A DNA stretch of 64,000 bases from Ananas comosus. Its lineage: Eukaryota; Streptophyta; Magnoliopsida; Poales; Bromeliaceae. Shown piece by piece: positions 45,751-59,061 of the stretch (position 1 is its first letter; every line of letters begins with the position of its first letter). The notes beneath the pieces were generated by a model. That model was not told the DNA's origin, did not search any database, and was given only the letters and a program-made list of their open reading frames with translations. The stretch lies in assembly GCF_001540865.1 (NCBI RefSeq), contig NC_033637.1, forward strand, positions 4,359,349 to 4,423,348, given 5' to 3'. Position numbers and translations under genes: made by a program.

Positions 45751-46131
45751 ATGCATTACGGGGCGGAGGCGTGGTATGCGGCGGACGCGATGGAGCGGGT
45801 GCTGCGGACGGCGGCGGGGAGCGCGGTGGTGGTGTTCAGCGCGAGCACGTGCTGCATGTGCCACGCGGTGAAGCGGCTGTTCCGGAGCATGGGGGTGAGC
45901 CCGGCCGTGCACGAGCTCGACCAGGACCCGCGCGGCGCCGAGCTCGAGTGGGCCCTCGCCCGCCTCCTCGGATCCACCGCCGCAGCCGCCGCCGCCAACG
46001 GAGGGCCCCCGACCCTCCCCGTCGTCTTCATCGGCGGCAAATTGGTCGGCGCCATGGACCGCGTCATGGCCGCGCACATCAACGGCTCCCTCGTCCCCCT
46101 CCTTAAAGAAGCTGGCGCACTCTGGCTCTGA
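45751..46131 (+). CDS. GRX: CC-type (ROXY-class) glutaredoxin, single exon
   Basis: A plant-specific CC-type glutaredoxin of 126 residues. Such proteins act in the nucleus and cytosol and bind TGA bZIP transcription factors in development and stress signalling. The active site CCMC is at 34-37. TLPVVFIGG carries the cis-proline and glutathione-binding loop. The C-terminus has an LxxLL-type LVPLL and ends ALWL, the tail known to matter for TGA-factor binding. There is no intron, as is usual for the class. An alanine run (about 75-82) lengthens the middle loop. Codon use is very GC-rich against AT-rich surroundings, so several overlapping frames are open; the ATG, the family length and the conserved tail fix this one. 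Subclass cannot be set without a tree. Confidence 0.96.
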   Translation: MHYGAEAWYAADAMERVLRTAAGSAVVVFSASTCCMCHAVKRLFRSMGVSPAVHELDQDPRGAELEWALARLLGSTAAAAAANGGPPTLPVVFIGGKLVGAMDRVMAAHINGSLVPLLKEAGALWL

Positions 46132-47629
46132 AGTAGTGTGGTGTGTCCAACTAATTATCCAAACTATCGCCCATTCTGATCTGACTGTCTAATCTTACAA
46201 AAAAAAGAAAAAAAAAAAATACTACACTGTCAGTGTCAGTATCTGGTAAGTGGCATGCTTTTTTAAAAAAATATTAAAAATTAAGATTACAACTACTTCG
46301 TGGTTGTAAAGATATATTGGACAGTCGAATCAAAATGGTATGTAGTTCTGGTGATTAGTATGACACATTTTTACGGCCTTTAATTTGTTTTTCTTTTTTT
46401 TTAATAGGAAGATATATATATATATAGCAACAAAAAAAAGAGCGATAGAGAGAGAGAGAGAGGGAGAGAGGAGGGATTTGTTTTTCCTAATGGTACCTCC
46501 GTTTTGGGTTTCGCATGCAATGTGTGGGGTGTTTGGTGAGTTTTACTTTAGGGTTTTTAAGTTGGTGGGTTTAGATATAGGGATGAGTGTGAAGCACTAC
46601 CACCTTCAAGTTTGGAATGGTTTGAAGTGTTTTATTATTAATTTGCTTCTGCGTGTTGTGTGTGTGTGTGTGTGTGTGTCTCTGAGGTAGAGAGAGAGAG
46701 AGAGAGAGAGTTTCATGTATATATAGAGAGATCTCTCAAGAGGAGAAAAAAAGAAAAAAAAAACTAATGTTCTTAATTTTCATCTTTGAGTATAAGTAAT
46801 ATATCTAGTTGTTATGTTCTATATATGTTGCTTTAATTCATTTACTGTGCTCATCCAGGTTAAACTTGACTTTCTAATGATGTTAGTGTACCATATGAAG
46901 TACCAACAAATGCAATGACATGCATGCATGGAAACTAAAAAGTCAACTAAAATAAGAGTTTTTGTACATCCATTAATTTTTGTTGAGAATGCGTACCATA
47001 ATTTTGTTTAATTTCGTTTGGTAATGCGGTAGCTAAAAATTATAAAAAATATTTTTAATATTTTTTCCTTCAATACTATAAAATTATAATAGTAATTGTC
47101 GCATGAGAAACATGGCTTTCGACTATAACACAATATACATCTGGACTCGAATACGATTTAGCATTTTATAAATAATTTTAAAAATATTAATATCAACTTA
47201 TCACATATTGGATTGAAATCACCATCTCTCAACATTAACTTTAAATCGGTCCGAGACTTTTAACTTGGTATCAAAATTTGGTTCACTTATTTTCTTTCGG
47301 TTCAACTCGACTAATACTCAATTGGCTTAACATACGATAAATTTATCATAAATCCGAATTGAAATTTCAACTTTTGAATTGTCCCGAGCACTCTAACACA
47401 CAAAGTATTTAAATTTTTTTGGATTTAACATTCAAATAGAATCGCACGTTAAAATTTTTAACTCATTAACTACACCAAGGAGACATTTTGGGTGGGCAAA
47501 TTAAAAATAACTAGAATTCGTTAGTTACATAATTTTATTTTATTTATTTATTTTTACATTAAAGTTGGGTAGTTAAACGTACCAAAGAGCCTCTTCCCCA
47601 TGAATCTTTAGATGACGTCACAAGCGATT

Positions 47630-47664
<35 letters not shown>

Positions 47665-48232
47665 GGCTTCGCAACAGAAACGGTTTGCAGAAGCTTTGGG
47701 ACCCACCCCACGACAAGCGCTGCGGGTCCTACCAATGAGAATCCGCCACGTGTAAAAGCGGTCGGCGGTTCGCTGCACCGGCCCGCACGCGCGATCTGCG
47801 AGGGCGCGAATCCCAAAGCGCGCCCTCGAGAACATCCGACGGCCAGGATTTGAGTCCGCGGACAAAAGCGGTCGTTGTGCGTCGTAGTTCGCAGTGCGTC
47901 TTTTAACAATTAAATTAGTTTAAATATTACTCTCTTTTTTTCTTTTTTTTTTGGGTAACTTTTGAATTAAGAGGTATTAATGGTTGTTTTATATTAATTT
48001 TCACCATATTCCAACTCTTAATTTTCTCGCATTAATTTATATTCTACGTTTTGAGTCTAACAAAAAAAAAAGAAAAATCTTAAAACCAAAAAATAATAAT
48101 AATAAGCTGAGATAAATAATTATTTTATAATTTAATTTTTGGAAACTTTTATCATACTAGTCATTATTTCAATTTATTTAATTTTAATTACTTACTGATA
48201 TTTTACACTTCAGAATTTTGATGTAACATTCA
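46132..48232. other. Intergenic DNA after the glutaredoxin gene
   Basis: (GA)n at about 46448-46470 and 46690-46710, (TG)n at 46655-46680 and an orphan GC-rich block at 47660-47890 that follows a run of about 33 T. The block has open frames on the minus strand (47608-47865, 47661-47909) without recognised domains. No gene is supported. Confidence 0.45.
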
Positions 48233-48241
48233 TATTAACTA

Positions 48242-48652
48242 GGGTTAATTTCATACAGGTCCCTATAAACATAGTAAATGACAAATATATTTCTACAAAG
48301 TTCAATTTTCATATATCGGTCCTGCAAAAGTCCTGATATTTTTAAATATATCCCTACCGTTAGAATTCGTTAGAAAATTTTAGTTAACCATAGGATAATT
48401 ACTTAATATATTCTGTTTAGTTTTTAATATTTTTACCTCTTATATTATACTATTATACCTTTTGGAGGGACATATTTGTGATGGCAAAATTAAAAATATA
48501 AACAATTCTTTAATGGTTCTATAACGGTAATAAACCAGCGGGACATATTTAAAAATATCATGACTTTTGTAAGGACAACATATAAAAGTTAAATTTTGTA
48601 GAAATATATTTGTCATTCACTATATTTATAGGAACTTGTATGAAATTAATCC
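48242..48652. repeat. Mutator-like MITE, copy 1, with 9-bp duplication
   Basis: A 411-bp element with long inverted arms: left gggttaatttcatacaggtc through atttttaaatatatccctac, right gggacatatttaaaaatatc through acttgtatgaaattaatcc. A perfect 9-bp target duplication, tattaacta, is at 48233-48241 and 48653-48661. That length and the long arms fit TIR-type Mutator elements. Copies: 50159-50559 and the larger 59062-59841. Confidence 0.88.
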
Positions 48653-48661
48653 TATTAACTA

Positions 48662-49849
48662 ATTTGATTGGAATATCTCATATATTGATGTGATTATACT
48701 TTTATTAAATTAAGCGGAGCATTTAAATATTACAACAAAATAGATATCAGATTATTCAAATCAAATAAATTTCAAGTCTTAGCACCGAAATTACACATGT
48801 AAAAACTTAAATATTCCGATCAAGAAATTAAGATTTTAGCTTCATTATCATAAAAATATTTTGGCTAAATTACAAAAGCTCTCCCTGCGATATTTCGAAT
48901 AGGTCCAAAACTTTTTGAATAATACATATCTTAATATATATCTAATTCACAACTCAAAAGACAAATGAATAATTAGATAAAAAAGATCTCTTATTCTGCT
49001 CGTAGTACAAAAATAATTTTAAAAATTTCTCTGTAAACTTATTTTTACAATATTTAACAGTCGAATTCAACATTAATCATTCCAAATTTTATAATCTAGC
49101 CAGATATTTTCAAAAAAAATATATATATATATATAATATAAGGATAAGAATTGAAAAGAGTGATTGTACCAAGATGATAAAAATTAGTCCTTGTCACTTT
49201 GCCCACGGCACCGTAATCATGCGGTCATGATGGGGCCGGTCGACCGAATCAAACGGTCGCGAATTGCTAACGTGGCGTGGGCCCCACCATTGTCCTGTGT
49301 TTATCGGGAAAAAAATATAGAATGCATTCAGTGTGTTGCTGACGTGGCGTTTTCAACCAATAAAATTATTTTTCTTAAGTTGAAAATGACCTATCATAAT
49401 TAACAAAAAAATATATTTTTACTGTATTTTTTTTTCAATTTTTTTTTAATAGAGAGATATGATTTACTTGTTACTGATAATATGATATTAATGTAATATA
49501 GTAAATTTTCTTGTGTTCGTGGAATCGTACATATAACATAACGTTGGATGTAGAAGCTTATTATTGAACTAAGCCATTACTCATAATAATGTCTCCTAAA
49601 GGAACCTTAACACCCTATTTCATAAAAGGAACTTTTATTTTATTTTATTTTATTTTTCTTTTCTCTAATGTAATACTTTTAAGATGTCTTCACGTCACAC
49701 TCGCTTGGATTAATCATAATCATTTAATATAATGATAAATTTATATGACATTTTTAAAATATGTTTATATATAAATTAGTCGAGATCTTTCATATTATGG
49801 TTACCAGTACAAAAATTGGGTGGATCCGACCCAATTTTTAGGCCAGTTC
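48662..49849. other. Intergenic DNA with a family M copy
   Basis: A GC-rich patch at 49180-49300 precedes a family M relative at 49310-49515 (gaatgcattcagtgtgttgc, gctgacgtggcg). The open frame at 49191-49403 crosses both and is not a recognised gene. Confidence 0.4.
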
Positions 49850-49986
49850 GAAAAAGAAACACTATCTGTTTCATTTACTTTATTTAGAAATAAATTTAAC
49901 TGAAAATATGAATCGATTAGAATTTGAACTTGGAACCTCAGGTATCATTCACTAAGCTCTTTGCCACTTGCGCTAAGGACGGTCAG
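49850..49986 (-). mobile_element. tRNA-derived SINE, copy H5, decayed
   Basis: The minus strand keeps the head aactgaccgtccttagcgca, an A-box-like gcaagtggcaaagagc, a B-box-like aagttcaaattc and part of the tail (aaataaagtaaatgaaacag). The tail is damaged and no target duplication is clear. Confidence 0.65.
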
Positions 49987-50158
49987 TTATACATGCCCGA
50001 TTGTTATGTCACTCCTACTTGTAGTTGATTCACATGTTGATTTGTCAAAATGTACAAGAAAGTTTCTTCTTTGTAACATATATGCTAGGACGAAGAGATA
50101 AGAGACAATCAGAATAATTATTATTGTGGAAATTAAATTCAAAACCTTATTGAATATA

Positions 50159-50559
50159 TGGTTAATTTCATACGGATCCCTACAAACATAGTAAATAATA
50201 AATATATCTTTATAAATTTTAACTTTCATATGTTGTGCTTACAAAAGTTTTGATATTTTTAAATATGTTTCTCTAGTTTGTTACCGTTAGCTAAAGAACT
50301 GTTTATATTTTTAATTTTGTCATCATAAATATACCACTCAAATAGTCGTAACAGTATAATATAAAAGGATAAAAATATCAAAAATTAACGAGAATTAAGT
50401 ATTTAACTTATGGTTAACTAAATTTTTCTAACGGATTCTAGCGGTAGGGACATATTTGAAAATATCAGAACTTTTACAGTGACAATATTTGAAAGTTGAA
50501 CTTTGTAGGAATATATTTGCTATTTATTATATTTGTAGGAATCTGTATGAAATTAATCC
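50159..50559. repeat. Mutator-like MITE, copy 2
   Basis: The same family as 48242-48652: left ggttaatttcatacggatcc, right ggaatctgtatgaaattaat. The flanks ttgaatata and ttgaattat agree at seven of nine bases. Length is 401 bp. Confidence 0.8.
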
Positions 50560-52706
50560 TTGAATTATATATAGTTCTGATAATATGTTACACAAAAGAC
50601 CACTCTTAACACTTAACAGATATAACTCGTACCTATAACATTTTTAACGAGAAAAGGTCCACAAATTGAGGTAGATCTCATTTAGGCAACAACATTACTG
50701 AGTGAGGTTGTGAGATAAAGCAAGTGTTCATGCACGGATTTAATCATGGCCCTCAATTACAATTAACTCTGTTCCTACCAAGAGAGAATGATGAGAGCCA
50801 CAGGAGAGGAAAAAGTACAGAAAAAGTTTTTGGAGAATTAGAAAAGAAATGGAAAGAAAAAAAAAAAAGAAAAAAAAGAAGAAACAACCAACAAAAAGAA
50901 AAGGGATTTTTTAATCCTAATAATTGTTGTGGTCGGGTACATGAATCCTGTTCTTAGTACAGCTCTATTTTGAATAAGATTGTTTGTAAAACAAGGTTAA
51001 TCATAACAACATATCCTTTCTACTTATCCACCCTCCTCAAAAGCAATATTATATTTTTTAAAATTTTCTTATATAAAAATATGCATATTATTATTATTCT
51101 GATGTCGTACTAATTTATAAAATATTGATTTTTAGATTAAATTAAGTAGATGCCAGTTTTCAAGTTTTACTTTTCATAATAGAAAAATAAAATCAGTGAA
51201 AAATCAATCATAAATAAAATTTAAAATTAATTACATTAATGAAAAAAAAAATAAAACATAAAATAAAAAACAGCTGGTTTGTTCAAAACCGGACTAGTTC
51301 CAGTTTGCTAATTGAACCGACAATGTGAACGGTTTAAAGCAGGTTTTTGGCTTATCCAATTCAAAAGGTTAAATCGAACCGCTCTTAGAACCGAGTCATG
51401 GTCGAATCGGCCGGTTCAACGCAGTTTTTGAAATATGGCTCAAAAGTATCCTTTAACTGAAAGGATATTAATTCTAGACAAGACTCCAAATAGTTTATGA
51501 GAAGGCTATTTGTTTGATTGGTATTTTTGTAGTTCCTATTTAGATACATAAACGTCTTAATTGGTATATGTTCTGACGTACTTAAGAAGAGCATAAGTTT
51601 TGATAGATGAGAAATGTGATCAAACATCTAAAATAAAATCTAATATTTAGCTTTAAAGTTATTTTTTTAAAATAAAATAAATCACTAAAATATACTATTC
51701 TATCAAATTATGAAAATAAAGACCTCTCAAGTAGAGAATCAAACTTTTACCCTCCGATCACAAAAAAAATAATAATAAATAAAAAAAATAAAAAAAAATA
51801 AAAAAAATAAAAAAATCTCTCATATTGAATAAATTATTATTGAATAACTTATTCCAATATTCAAAAAAGCCTTGGCCTGCAAAGAAATATATATATATAT
51901 ATATTCCATATAAAACTTTTTTGTATAATTGAAAATTAATTATTTAATTTTTACTCCTAAAAAAATCTTAACATTTTTAATTTGATAGAATAGTATATTT
52001 TACTTAGAAAGTATTTTATTTTATTTTTTAAAAAAAATTAAGAGTCGAATATGATATCTATTCTAAACATTTCATTTACCAAATACTAGGTACTTATTTT
52101 ATAAATCAAAAGGATATATCCAATAAAATGTTCATGCAACCAGCCCAGTTGGCCTTAATACTCATCATCAAATGAATTTTCTTAGGCAATTTCCTGTTGT
52201 TTTACTAGTTCTAAGCGTGAATTTTTATGCCTTTGGAAACAATAAATATACTTCGAAAAAGCTAAGGCTGATACAACCATAGATTATCTTTTATCTATCT
52301 ATGTTAGAAATAAAAGCAATCCATCACTATACTACAGGACAAAGAAAAAAATATATATACATGTAACACACGTAAATACAAATTCAACTACAATTTAAGT
52401 AAAAGCTTAGCATAGTTTGTGGTATTTCAGCGCCTTCAAATCTCTAATATTGTATGAAACCATTTGTGCTACAATAAGAACAGTATTAAAATGATGCCAA
52501 CTCAGTTATGAAATATAAAGAAATCCCACCAGAATCCTTAAATTCATGGCACAATGTTACTATCTCCACTATACAAGTTTCACTTACTATGATTTCGGAT
52601 TTTCAAGCGCCCCACCCCCAAAAAAACCAATGGTTGAAGATGCAAAGGGTGCATTGAGGTGTCCAATGATTGAATCGTATGAAATATCACCTCATCAACT
52701 GATCGC
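50560..52706. other. Intergenic DNA
   Basis: No gene is supported. A repeat-like patch at 51285-51420 contains accggactagttccagtt and gaatcggccggttcaac words, typical of another common plant repeat. A-rich runs occur at 51760-51820. Confidence 0.45.
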
Positions 52707-52868
52707 GTGAAATGGATACTGTAGCGTTAAGGGTTTACCAGAAAAATTTCCGATAAATATTAAGTTAGAAATGGCCATTCAGGATTCGTGAAATTGATAT
52801 TGCAGTGTTAAGGTTTCACCAGAAAAATTTCCGATAAATATTAAGTTAGAAATGCCCATTCAGGATAT
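52707..52868. repeat. 81-bp tandem duplication at the end of the pseudouridine synthase gene
   Basis: Two units of 81 bp share cgtgaaat(g/t)gatact-like sequence, accagaaaaatttccgataa and attaagttagaaatg(g/c)ccat. Only the right unit contains the true last codons and stop codon of the minus-strand gene (stop at 52843-52841). The left unit repeats them downstream. Confidence 0.9.
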
Positions 52869-53496
52869 GGGCACTCATAGCTCCAGCCGGGTCCGGTGTA
52901 TCGCACACAATGCAGCCATAGCCCCTGCTCATCTCCATCGTAACTGCAATTTGAGTTATTATCAAAATAAGGGGGAAAAAACATACCGGTGAAAGTAATG
53001 CAAGAAACATAGAGGTCAAAAAGTAGAATATGAATGCCGAGAAACATGTATCCATGTATGCGCATGCATTCTCAGGTGACGCACCCTTTAGGACCCAGAT
53101 TAGGGCAGTTGGTGCACACGGGATCTATGCTGAATTCCTCATCAGGAACCAAGTCATCTCCAGTGCACTGATCGGTTCTGGTCGAATCTGACTGTGGTGG
53201 CAGAGGCAAGTTTGAGGCGACTCTATCATCACTTGTTCTTGCTCGTTTAGTTGAATGAGGAGAGACGCCCTCGGATAGATATAGCATGTCATTTGCTATT
53301 GGATGGCCTGCATATTGCAGATGTACTCGTATCTGCACGGTTCCAATTTAAGCATGAATCAGGTTCAAAAAAGTTATTGCCATTAGAACAAAGCAGTATT
53401 TATAGAATATGATTATGAGATTCAGCTGTGAGGGCTTAGTACGAAGGTTAAAGCAAGAATATGAAGATAAATGCAAGTGTAATAAAATGGATGTAA

Positions 53497-53543
<47 letters not shown>

Positions 53544-56500
53544 CCATTCAAGAAGTTCGATTTGACAACAGTCGTCTATAATTAATAAAAGGAAACTGTG
53601 GTACATAGTAGTATGCAATAGGCTAGATAGTGAAATCACCGCACACTCGCTAGCTAAGTTCTTTCCATTTTCCCATATAACCAGAATAAAAGCCTTACAA
53701 AATAGGCAAAAAAATAAAATTGCACAAAAATATTTTTAGAAATGTATTGACAACCAGAAAGCCAACTTTGTGCTGAATAAAGATAGATGTCCAAAAGCAA
53801 CAAAAGTCAAGGTATTCTGAAATCAATAGAGAGAAAAAAAAAGAAAGGAAAAAGAAACATATATTTTTCTTAATATTGGTACAAGATTAGATATGACTAA
53901 TCCAGTAAATTACTGGCAATAATGTGCACAAGAGGAATATCTGCTAAATTTTCTGTAGAAAAGAACCATGCAGCACAAACACACACACAAAAAAAAGAGT
54001 AGCTCATAATCATTACCTGATGAGTACGGCCAGTGATGGGTTTACATAAGACAACACTAAATTGCCCATTTGCGGTTATCCTCTGAAACTTTGTGCATGC
54101 ACTCTTTCCCTTCAAGACTTCACCGCTTTGGTCATTAACCTGCATATTGTGATTTAGCAATATTACTGTTTAGTAAGGGAAAAATATATTTATCTAATAG
54201 AAACACCCTCCCTACTATTGTAGATTTTCTCCATGTAGTATAAAAAACAAAAAATCCATCAAATGAGCGCACATGCATGTATACAGGATGTTTCACCACT
54301 CTGATTTTCAGGTAAGGGTGTACTTTCTCGATAATTTTCTGTCGCACATAACACAGCATTGCAAAGCTGAAGCACTATATCTATATTTTGATTCTTTATA
54401 GCAAGTCTTCTATGATTCAGTTTACTTTCTCTTTGATATTCTGTTGCAAGGAGAAAGGAACTTGGAATAAAAAAGACACAAGCAATACATCTATATTTTG
54501 ATGCTTTACAACAAGTTTTCTATAAACCAACACGATAAAAATTAATGTAAAAAGATTGGCATGATATAAATATAACTAAGTTGCTTACCAACAAAATATG
54601 ATGGAACAAAATTGGAAATGTTGATTAAATAGGGTGAAAATGAGAAAATATATCAGAAAACTTTCTTACACCTTTTCATCTTGAAGGTAAGCAAAACATA
54701 GAGGTGCAAAAGGAGCAACATAGTGCACCTACTGTAGTTGGTAAATTTGCAATAAAACACATTGTAAAATAAAGAGGATGCTTACAGCTGTACAGCATAA
54801 CAATGAACCAACAACCCGGGCATACCTCTACAGTGCTCCTTCCTTCTCGTGCATTATAGTTTACATTTGCATCAACAATTTTCTAAAGGGAGATGAGAAA
54901 GAAGATAGTGTCAGATAGTGAAATTTCAAACGGAAAGCAATTGAGATAATGCTAAATCTTCATTTATATAAGAAAAAAGTACCAAAAGAACAAAGCAAAA
55001 AAGGATAGAAATTTTCGAAAACTTCGAACGGACTGATAGAAAAATTGCATATTTCTACATGAATGTATAAATATCTTGTTGAAGTACCACATCCAATATT
55101 TATAAGTGGATGTGAATAATATGAAGCACATGAAGTTAAAATTAATTGTCAATTCAGCAGGTGGCTTACGTTTGAAACTAAAGTGTTCACAGAACCAGAC
55201 AAATGTATGCACAAGGTCATTATAGGAGGTTTAGCATCACAAGTAACAACTAATGGGATTTACCTATAAATAAAGAGATTTTCTCAACAAAACGATCCTG
55301 CACATATGTATTAGTTACAAAATAAAAAATCTTCCAGAAATAGAGAAATTGATATGACACGAAAGGCAAATCTGACACTAACTCAGATAAAGAAAGAAAA
55401 AACAAATGATAACAATTTAAGTAAATGTCCTGCTGCTACTTCAGTGAGGTGTTATTTTGAATATAGAAATATTCCAAACCTCTCCCTCAGGAAACACCCC
55501 AACTACTATAGCAATATATTCCTTCTGCAGCAATCCAGCCTCAATCTGCAGGAAATACAACTTAGGGTAAAAAGGATCATTTTTGAACAAGTCAAAGGAA
55601 AATAAAAAATTTGAGAAATTAGGTTAAGGTGCAGTTATTCTACACTAAAATAGAGGAGAAAAATTGCAACTTTAATTTATAAAACAAATTTAATACAAGA
55701 AGTTAGTATAGATGGGTCGCTTTTACCGGATACTACTCATGTGAAGAAGCTAAACACTGATGTACAAGTCAAAGTAAATCACAGGAAAGAAACCAGGCAG
55801 CTATTTAGGCAAAAGCAATGTGGAGAGTCCTCTAGAAGGCCATTACTCAAGCACTAGCCCCTACTATGGAAGGTAGATACAGAGAAGAATATTTTAGGAC
55901 TACAATAAAAGGGAGACGTTCACTAGTTTGCAATGTGATGATGATGCACATAGCTAGCTAAAGTACTAACCCATCAATAGAAACAGAGTATTAAGCATCT
56001 TTGCTGAGTTTCAATGTTTGAATACAAGCTAATAATTGAGGGATTATCAGCATAAAGAATGACTTTGTGTTGAGCACATTGGATCAGAGTACGATAGTAA
56101 AGGATTGTGAATATGAAGGAAACATAATTTGAACTTTTGATAGAAAGATAGTTAGCTTCTAGTTAAGCTTACTGATGTATCAACTTTTGCTCGAGTGACA
56201 TAAAAAAGGGGGTTAAGTGATGAAATGAGTTAACAAATTATTGTTATGTTCAAGCATGACAGTATTATTGAAAGAAAAATTCTCAAATAATTAAAACAGC
56301 AGAAGTTACGATACTTGTTGCCTGAAGCTCTCTGCTTTCTCAGCATTTTTAGCAAATATGAGAAGTCCAGAAACTAGACGGTCTAGTCGATGCACTGCTG
56401 TTAGAATAAAATGTATAGTCAAAGGAAACATAAAAGGTTCCAAAGTAGAGCTACTAGATTAACAGGAACACCCATAAAGTATACGAAAATGAGTAGAAGT

Positions 56501-58942
56501 TGAAACAATTGAAACTAATAGGATACGAAACAGAGGTGCCAACCCATGTTCAGCCTGCAGAATGCCAACAACGGTGTTCTTACGGTATTGACCACATGGA
56601 TGCACCTATTGATAAAAAGTTCAGCAATTAGGAACTGCTAAGCAAAAGGATGAAACAATCAGCAGGAACCAACCTATCACTCACAAAATATTACACGAGT
56701 CTTTTTATTGGACATTTTGCTTGCCCAAGAACAATTGTAATTAAAGCAGGACATAAACAAAATAGCAAAGAAAGAAGCTAGAGAACAAAATTACAGTAAG
56801 ATATAGAGTAAAAATACTTATAAGTACACAATTTATTTTCAAGATTTCAGGACCCTTTAAATCATCTTCTGCATCTTACAAGCAAGCCGTCATATCATCA
56901 ATCAATGTCCTTATTGCGCTTTCAACATCCCCCTGTAGAGATGTATTGGACTTGGTTGTGCCAGGCCAACACCATGCACAAGTTCAACCAAAGTCTACAC
57001 ACGAGCTCGACCATAAGCACAGGGAGAACTGTAAATAGCCGACCATGTTAAATTAGAGCCCTTGCCCAGTCTTACACTAAATTGTGAACCAGGCTCAGGT
57101 CCAAATTAGTTTCCACTTAATTAAGATCTATTTGGGCTTTACAGGCTCAGGTAAGGGTGTTTTAGCCAAACAACCTTTGATGCTCCTGTTTACCTCCTTT
57201 TCCTAACACTATTTTACTCACCAGTACATGCTTTTTATGCATTCTCTTCACATAATCATAATACAAGTTCAAGATTATGAAATTAGAAACATAAAATGAA
57301 ATTCCATACTGTCATCAAAGTGACTTACCGGAACAGATGCTGGTTTGCAAATGGTTAAGACATCATCTTCATTTTCCAGGATCAACACCTCTCCAACCAT
57401 TACCGGAGGTTCATGCCTGAAAAGGTTATCACTCTAATGAGATGTCACCAACGAACTCTGGCGCTTAAAAATACACACCGACTTTAAATTAAAATAGAAT
57501 TGATTCAGATAAGTCATGTTATAAAAGCACAAAGAGCTTAATATAAAGGTACTTCCTAGACTCCTAGTGTTATTCCTAAGTACCAAATCTGGATCCTTAG
57601 CTAATTCACATGTAGTCATCAATTAAGGGAACAAGTTGAGAGATCAGTTCGTAAATTTTAGGAACTGCCTAACTAACCGTTCTCATAAAACTATTTTAAT
57701 CATATAATGTTATGTAGCAAGCTGTTTTCCCAATAACAATTAGAAGAATATAGAAGAATTTCCAGCATTCACTCAAAGAATAGCTTGATAATGGGAACAA
57801 ACCTGTGCAAGAAATGGCTAATCTTTTGCGAAGACTTGACAACATAAGTTGGCTGAACCATTTGTCCATCCACTTGTATCCTTCCTGATTTTACAGCACC
57901 AACCTGTTACTGTCAAGCACTTAATTTAGAACATAATTATGCAGAAAAAATGGATAAAAAAAGCACAGCAAAAAAAACAAGAATTGTATTATGATCTTTT
58001 ATGCCCACATTCATACAGATTTGAAGCTCGACCATTGTTGGTTGGCAAAATTCTGTGCTTTTGATAGTGCTGTGCCCAAATAAGTTATGTCATAAAGGCC
58101 TGTTCAGCCCACTTCTGCTTTGACTTCTTCTATGAAAAGCAGCACTAAGAAAGAAAATTTGGAGTTTTTGCTTGTAGAGTTGGGAGCAGAAATAAAATTC
58201 TGAGGCTTAGAAGTAGAAGCGCGAATTCGGCAGTTCTGATTCTTTTGCCAATTGAAGCTGTTGGGGATATTATAATATAATACTTCTCTTAACAGTACTA
58301 CCTGGATAGCACTTTATAAAGCAGTACTGAGAAGCAAAATCTATTTATTCTGCGAACAAAAATCCGGAGCTTTTGACGATATTCGGTGCCTTAAAAGTAC
58401 AAATTCTAATTTGAAACTTCTATAACTGATCCTGACCTCTTAATGTAATGAACAAGAACAAATATCGCGATCTCCTTGACTCCTCACTAAAATGCGATGC
58501 AAACTCCTACGCCTCAAGAGCAGAGACTCAAATTTAAACTTCAAATTGTGTTTTGAGAAAGGAAGAGCACATACATAGTAATCGTATGGTCGTCCCTTGA
58601 ACTCCTCCGCAAACAGATCCACTATGGTCTTCCCCGCCCACCGATTCTTAACCTACACCATTAACGAACCAATCCGTGAACTCAGAGAGAGAGAGAGAGA
58701 GCAAGAGAGAGAGAGAGAGAGAGAGAGGGTTTACGTGGGAGATGAACTCGAAGTAGTAGGGTCGAACGTATCGCTTCCCTGCAAGGAATCGATCGATTGA
58801 GATAGAGGAGGAGGAGGAGGAGGAGGAGGAGGAGGATGAGAAAAAAGAAATCGGGGATTAGGGCTTCGGAGTTATTACCGTTGCGGAAGATGTAGTCGTG
58901 GGGCTCCGGGAGGTTCGCCGGAGTTTGCCACACGATCTCCAT
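52841..58942 (-). CDS. RPUS7: RNA pseudouridine synthase, RluA family (RPUS7 type), twelve exons
   Basis: Converts uridine to pseudouridine in RNA. Exons (minus strand): 58942-58879, 58778-58735, 58652-58575, 57903-57803, 57416-57329, 56605-56527, 56397-56315, 55545-55480, 54882-54826, 54139-54017, 53332-53085, 52943-52841. All introns are GT-AG, phases agree, 377 aa. The N-terminus MEIVWQTPANLPE is typical of the plant RPUS7 group. An S4-like RNA-binding segment lies near 63-95, then KPASVPVHPCG. The catalytic motif HRLDRLVSG has its aspartate at residue 157, and GRTHQIRVHLQYAGHPI closes the fold. The C-terminal CTNC and HCVRY segment is also seen in plant relatives. The exact RNA target is not known from sequence. 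A Pack-MULE-like element begins 120 bases upstream. Confidence 0.95.
53333..54016 (-). other. Intron 10 of the pseudouridine synthase gene
   Basis: A 684-base GT-AG intron with a (GA)n tract at 53501-53540 (CT on the coding strand). It shows no other feature. Confidence 0.75.
54883..55479 (-). other. Intron 8 of the pseudouridine synthase gene
   Basis: A 597-base GT-AG intron. An acceptor-like site near 55299 (tgtgcag) is followed by a short open stretch. Including it would add residues that do not fit the family, so it is treated as intronic. Confidence 0.7.
55546..56314 (-). other. Intron 7 of the pseudouridine synthase gene
   Basis: A 769-base GT-AG intron. No repeat or exon is recognised in it. 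Confidence 0.7.
56606..57328 (-). other. Intron 5 of the pseudouridine synthase gene
   Basis: A 723-base GT-AG intron. The part 56880-57180 is less AT-rich but has no supported exon or recognised repeat. Confidence 0.7.
57904..58574 (-). other. Intron 3 of the pseudouridine synthase gene
   Basis: A 671-base GT-AG intron with no nested gene. Words such as agcagcactaagaaag suggest an old repeat, not identified. Confidence 0.7.
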
Positions 58943-59061
58943 TACACGGGAGAACTTGAGGAGAGAAGAGGGGCGATACTAATCGGGACTGCATAGAGGG
59001 TGGTGCGCCTCCGACGCATGCTTTCGCCCGAATTTTTTTTTATTAGTAGACTTAAAAAAAA

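Noticed and set aside
45565..46106. Long frames overlapping the glutaredoxin gene in other frames and on the minus strand
   Set aside because: Products of very high GC content. Only the frame at 45751 gives the CCMC active site and ALWL tail.
55261..55300. Extra exon in intron 8 of the pseudouridine synthase gene
   Set aside because: It has an acceptor-like start, but its residues do not fit the family and the exons on both sides join in phase without it.
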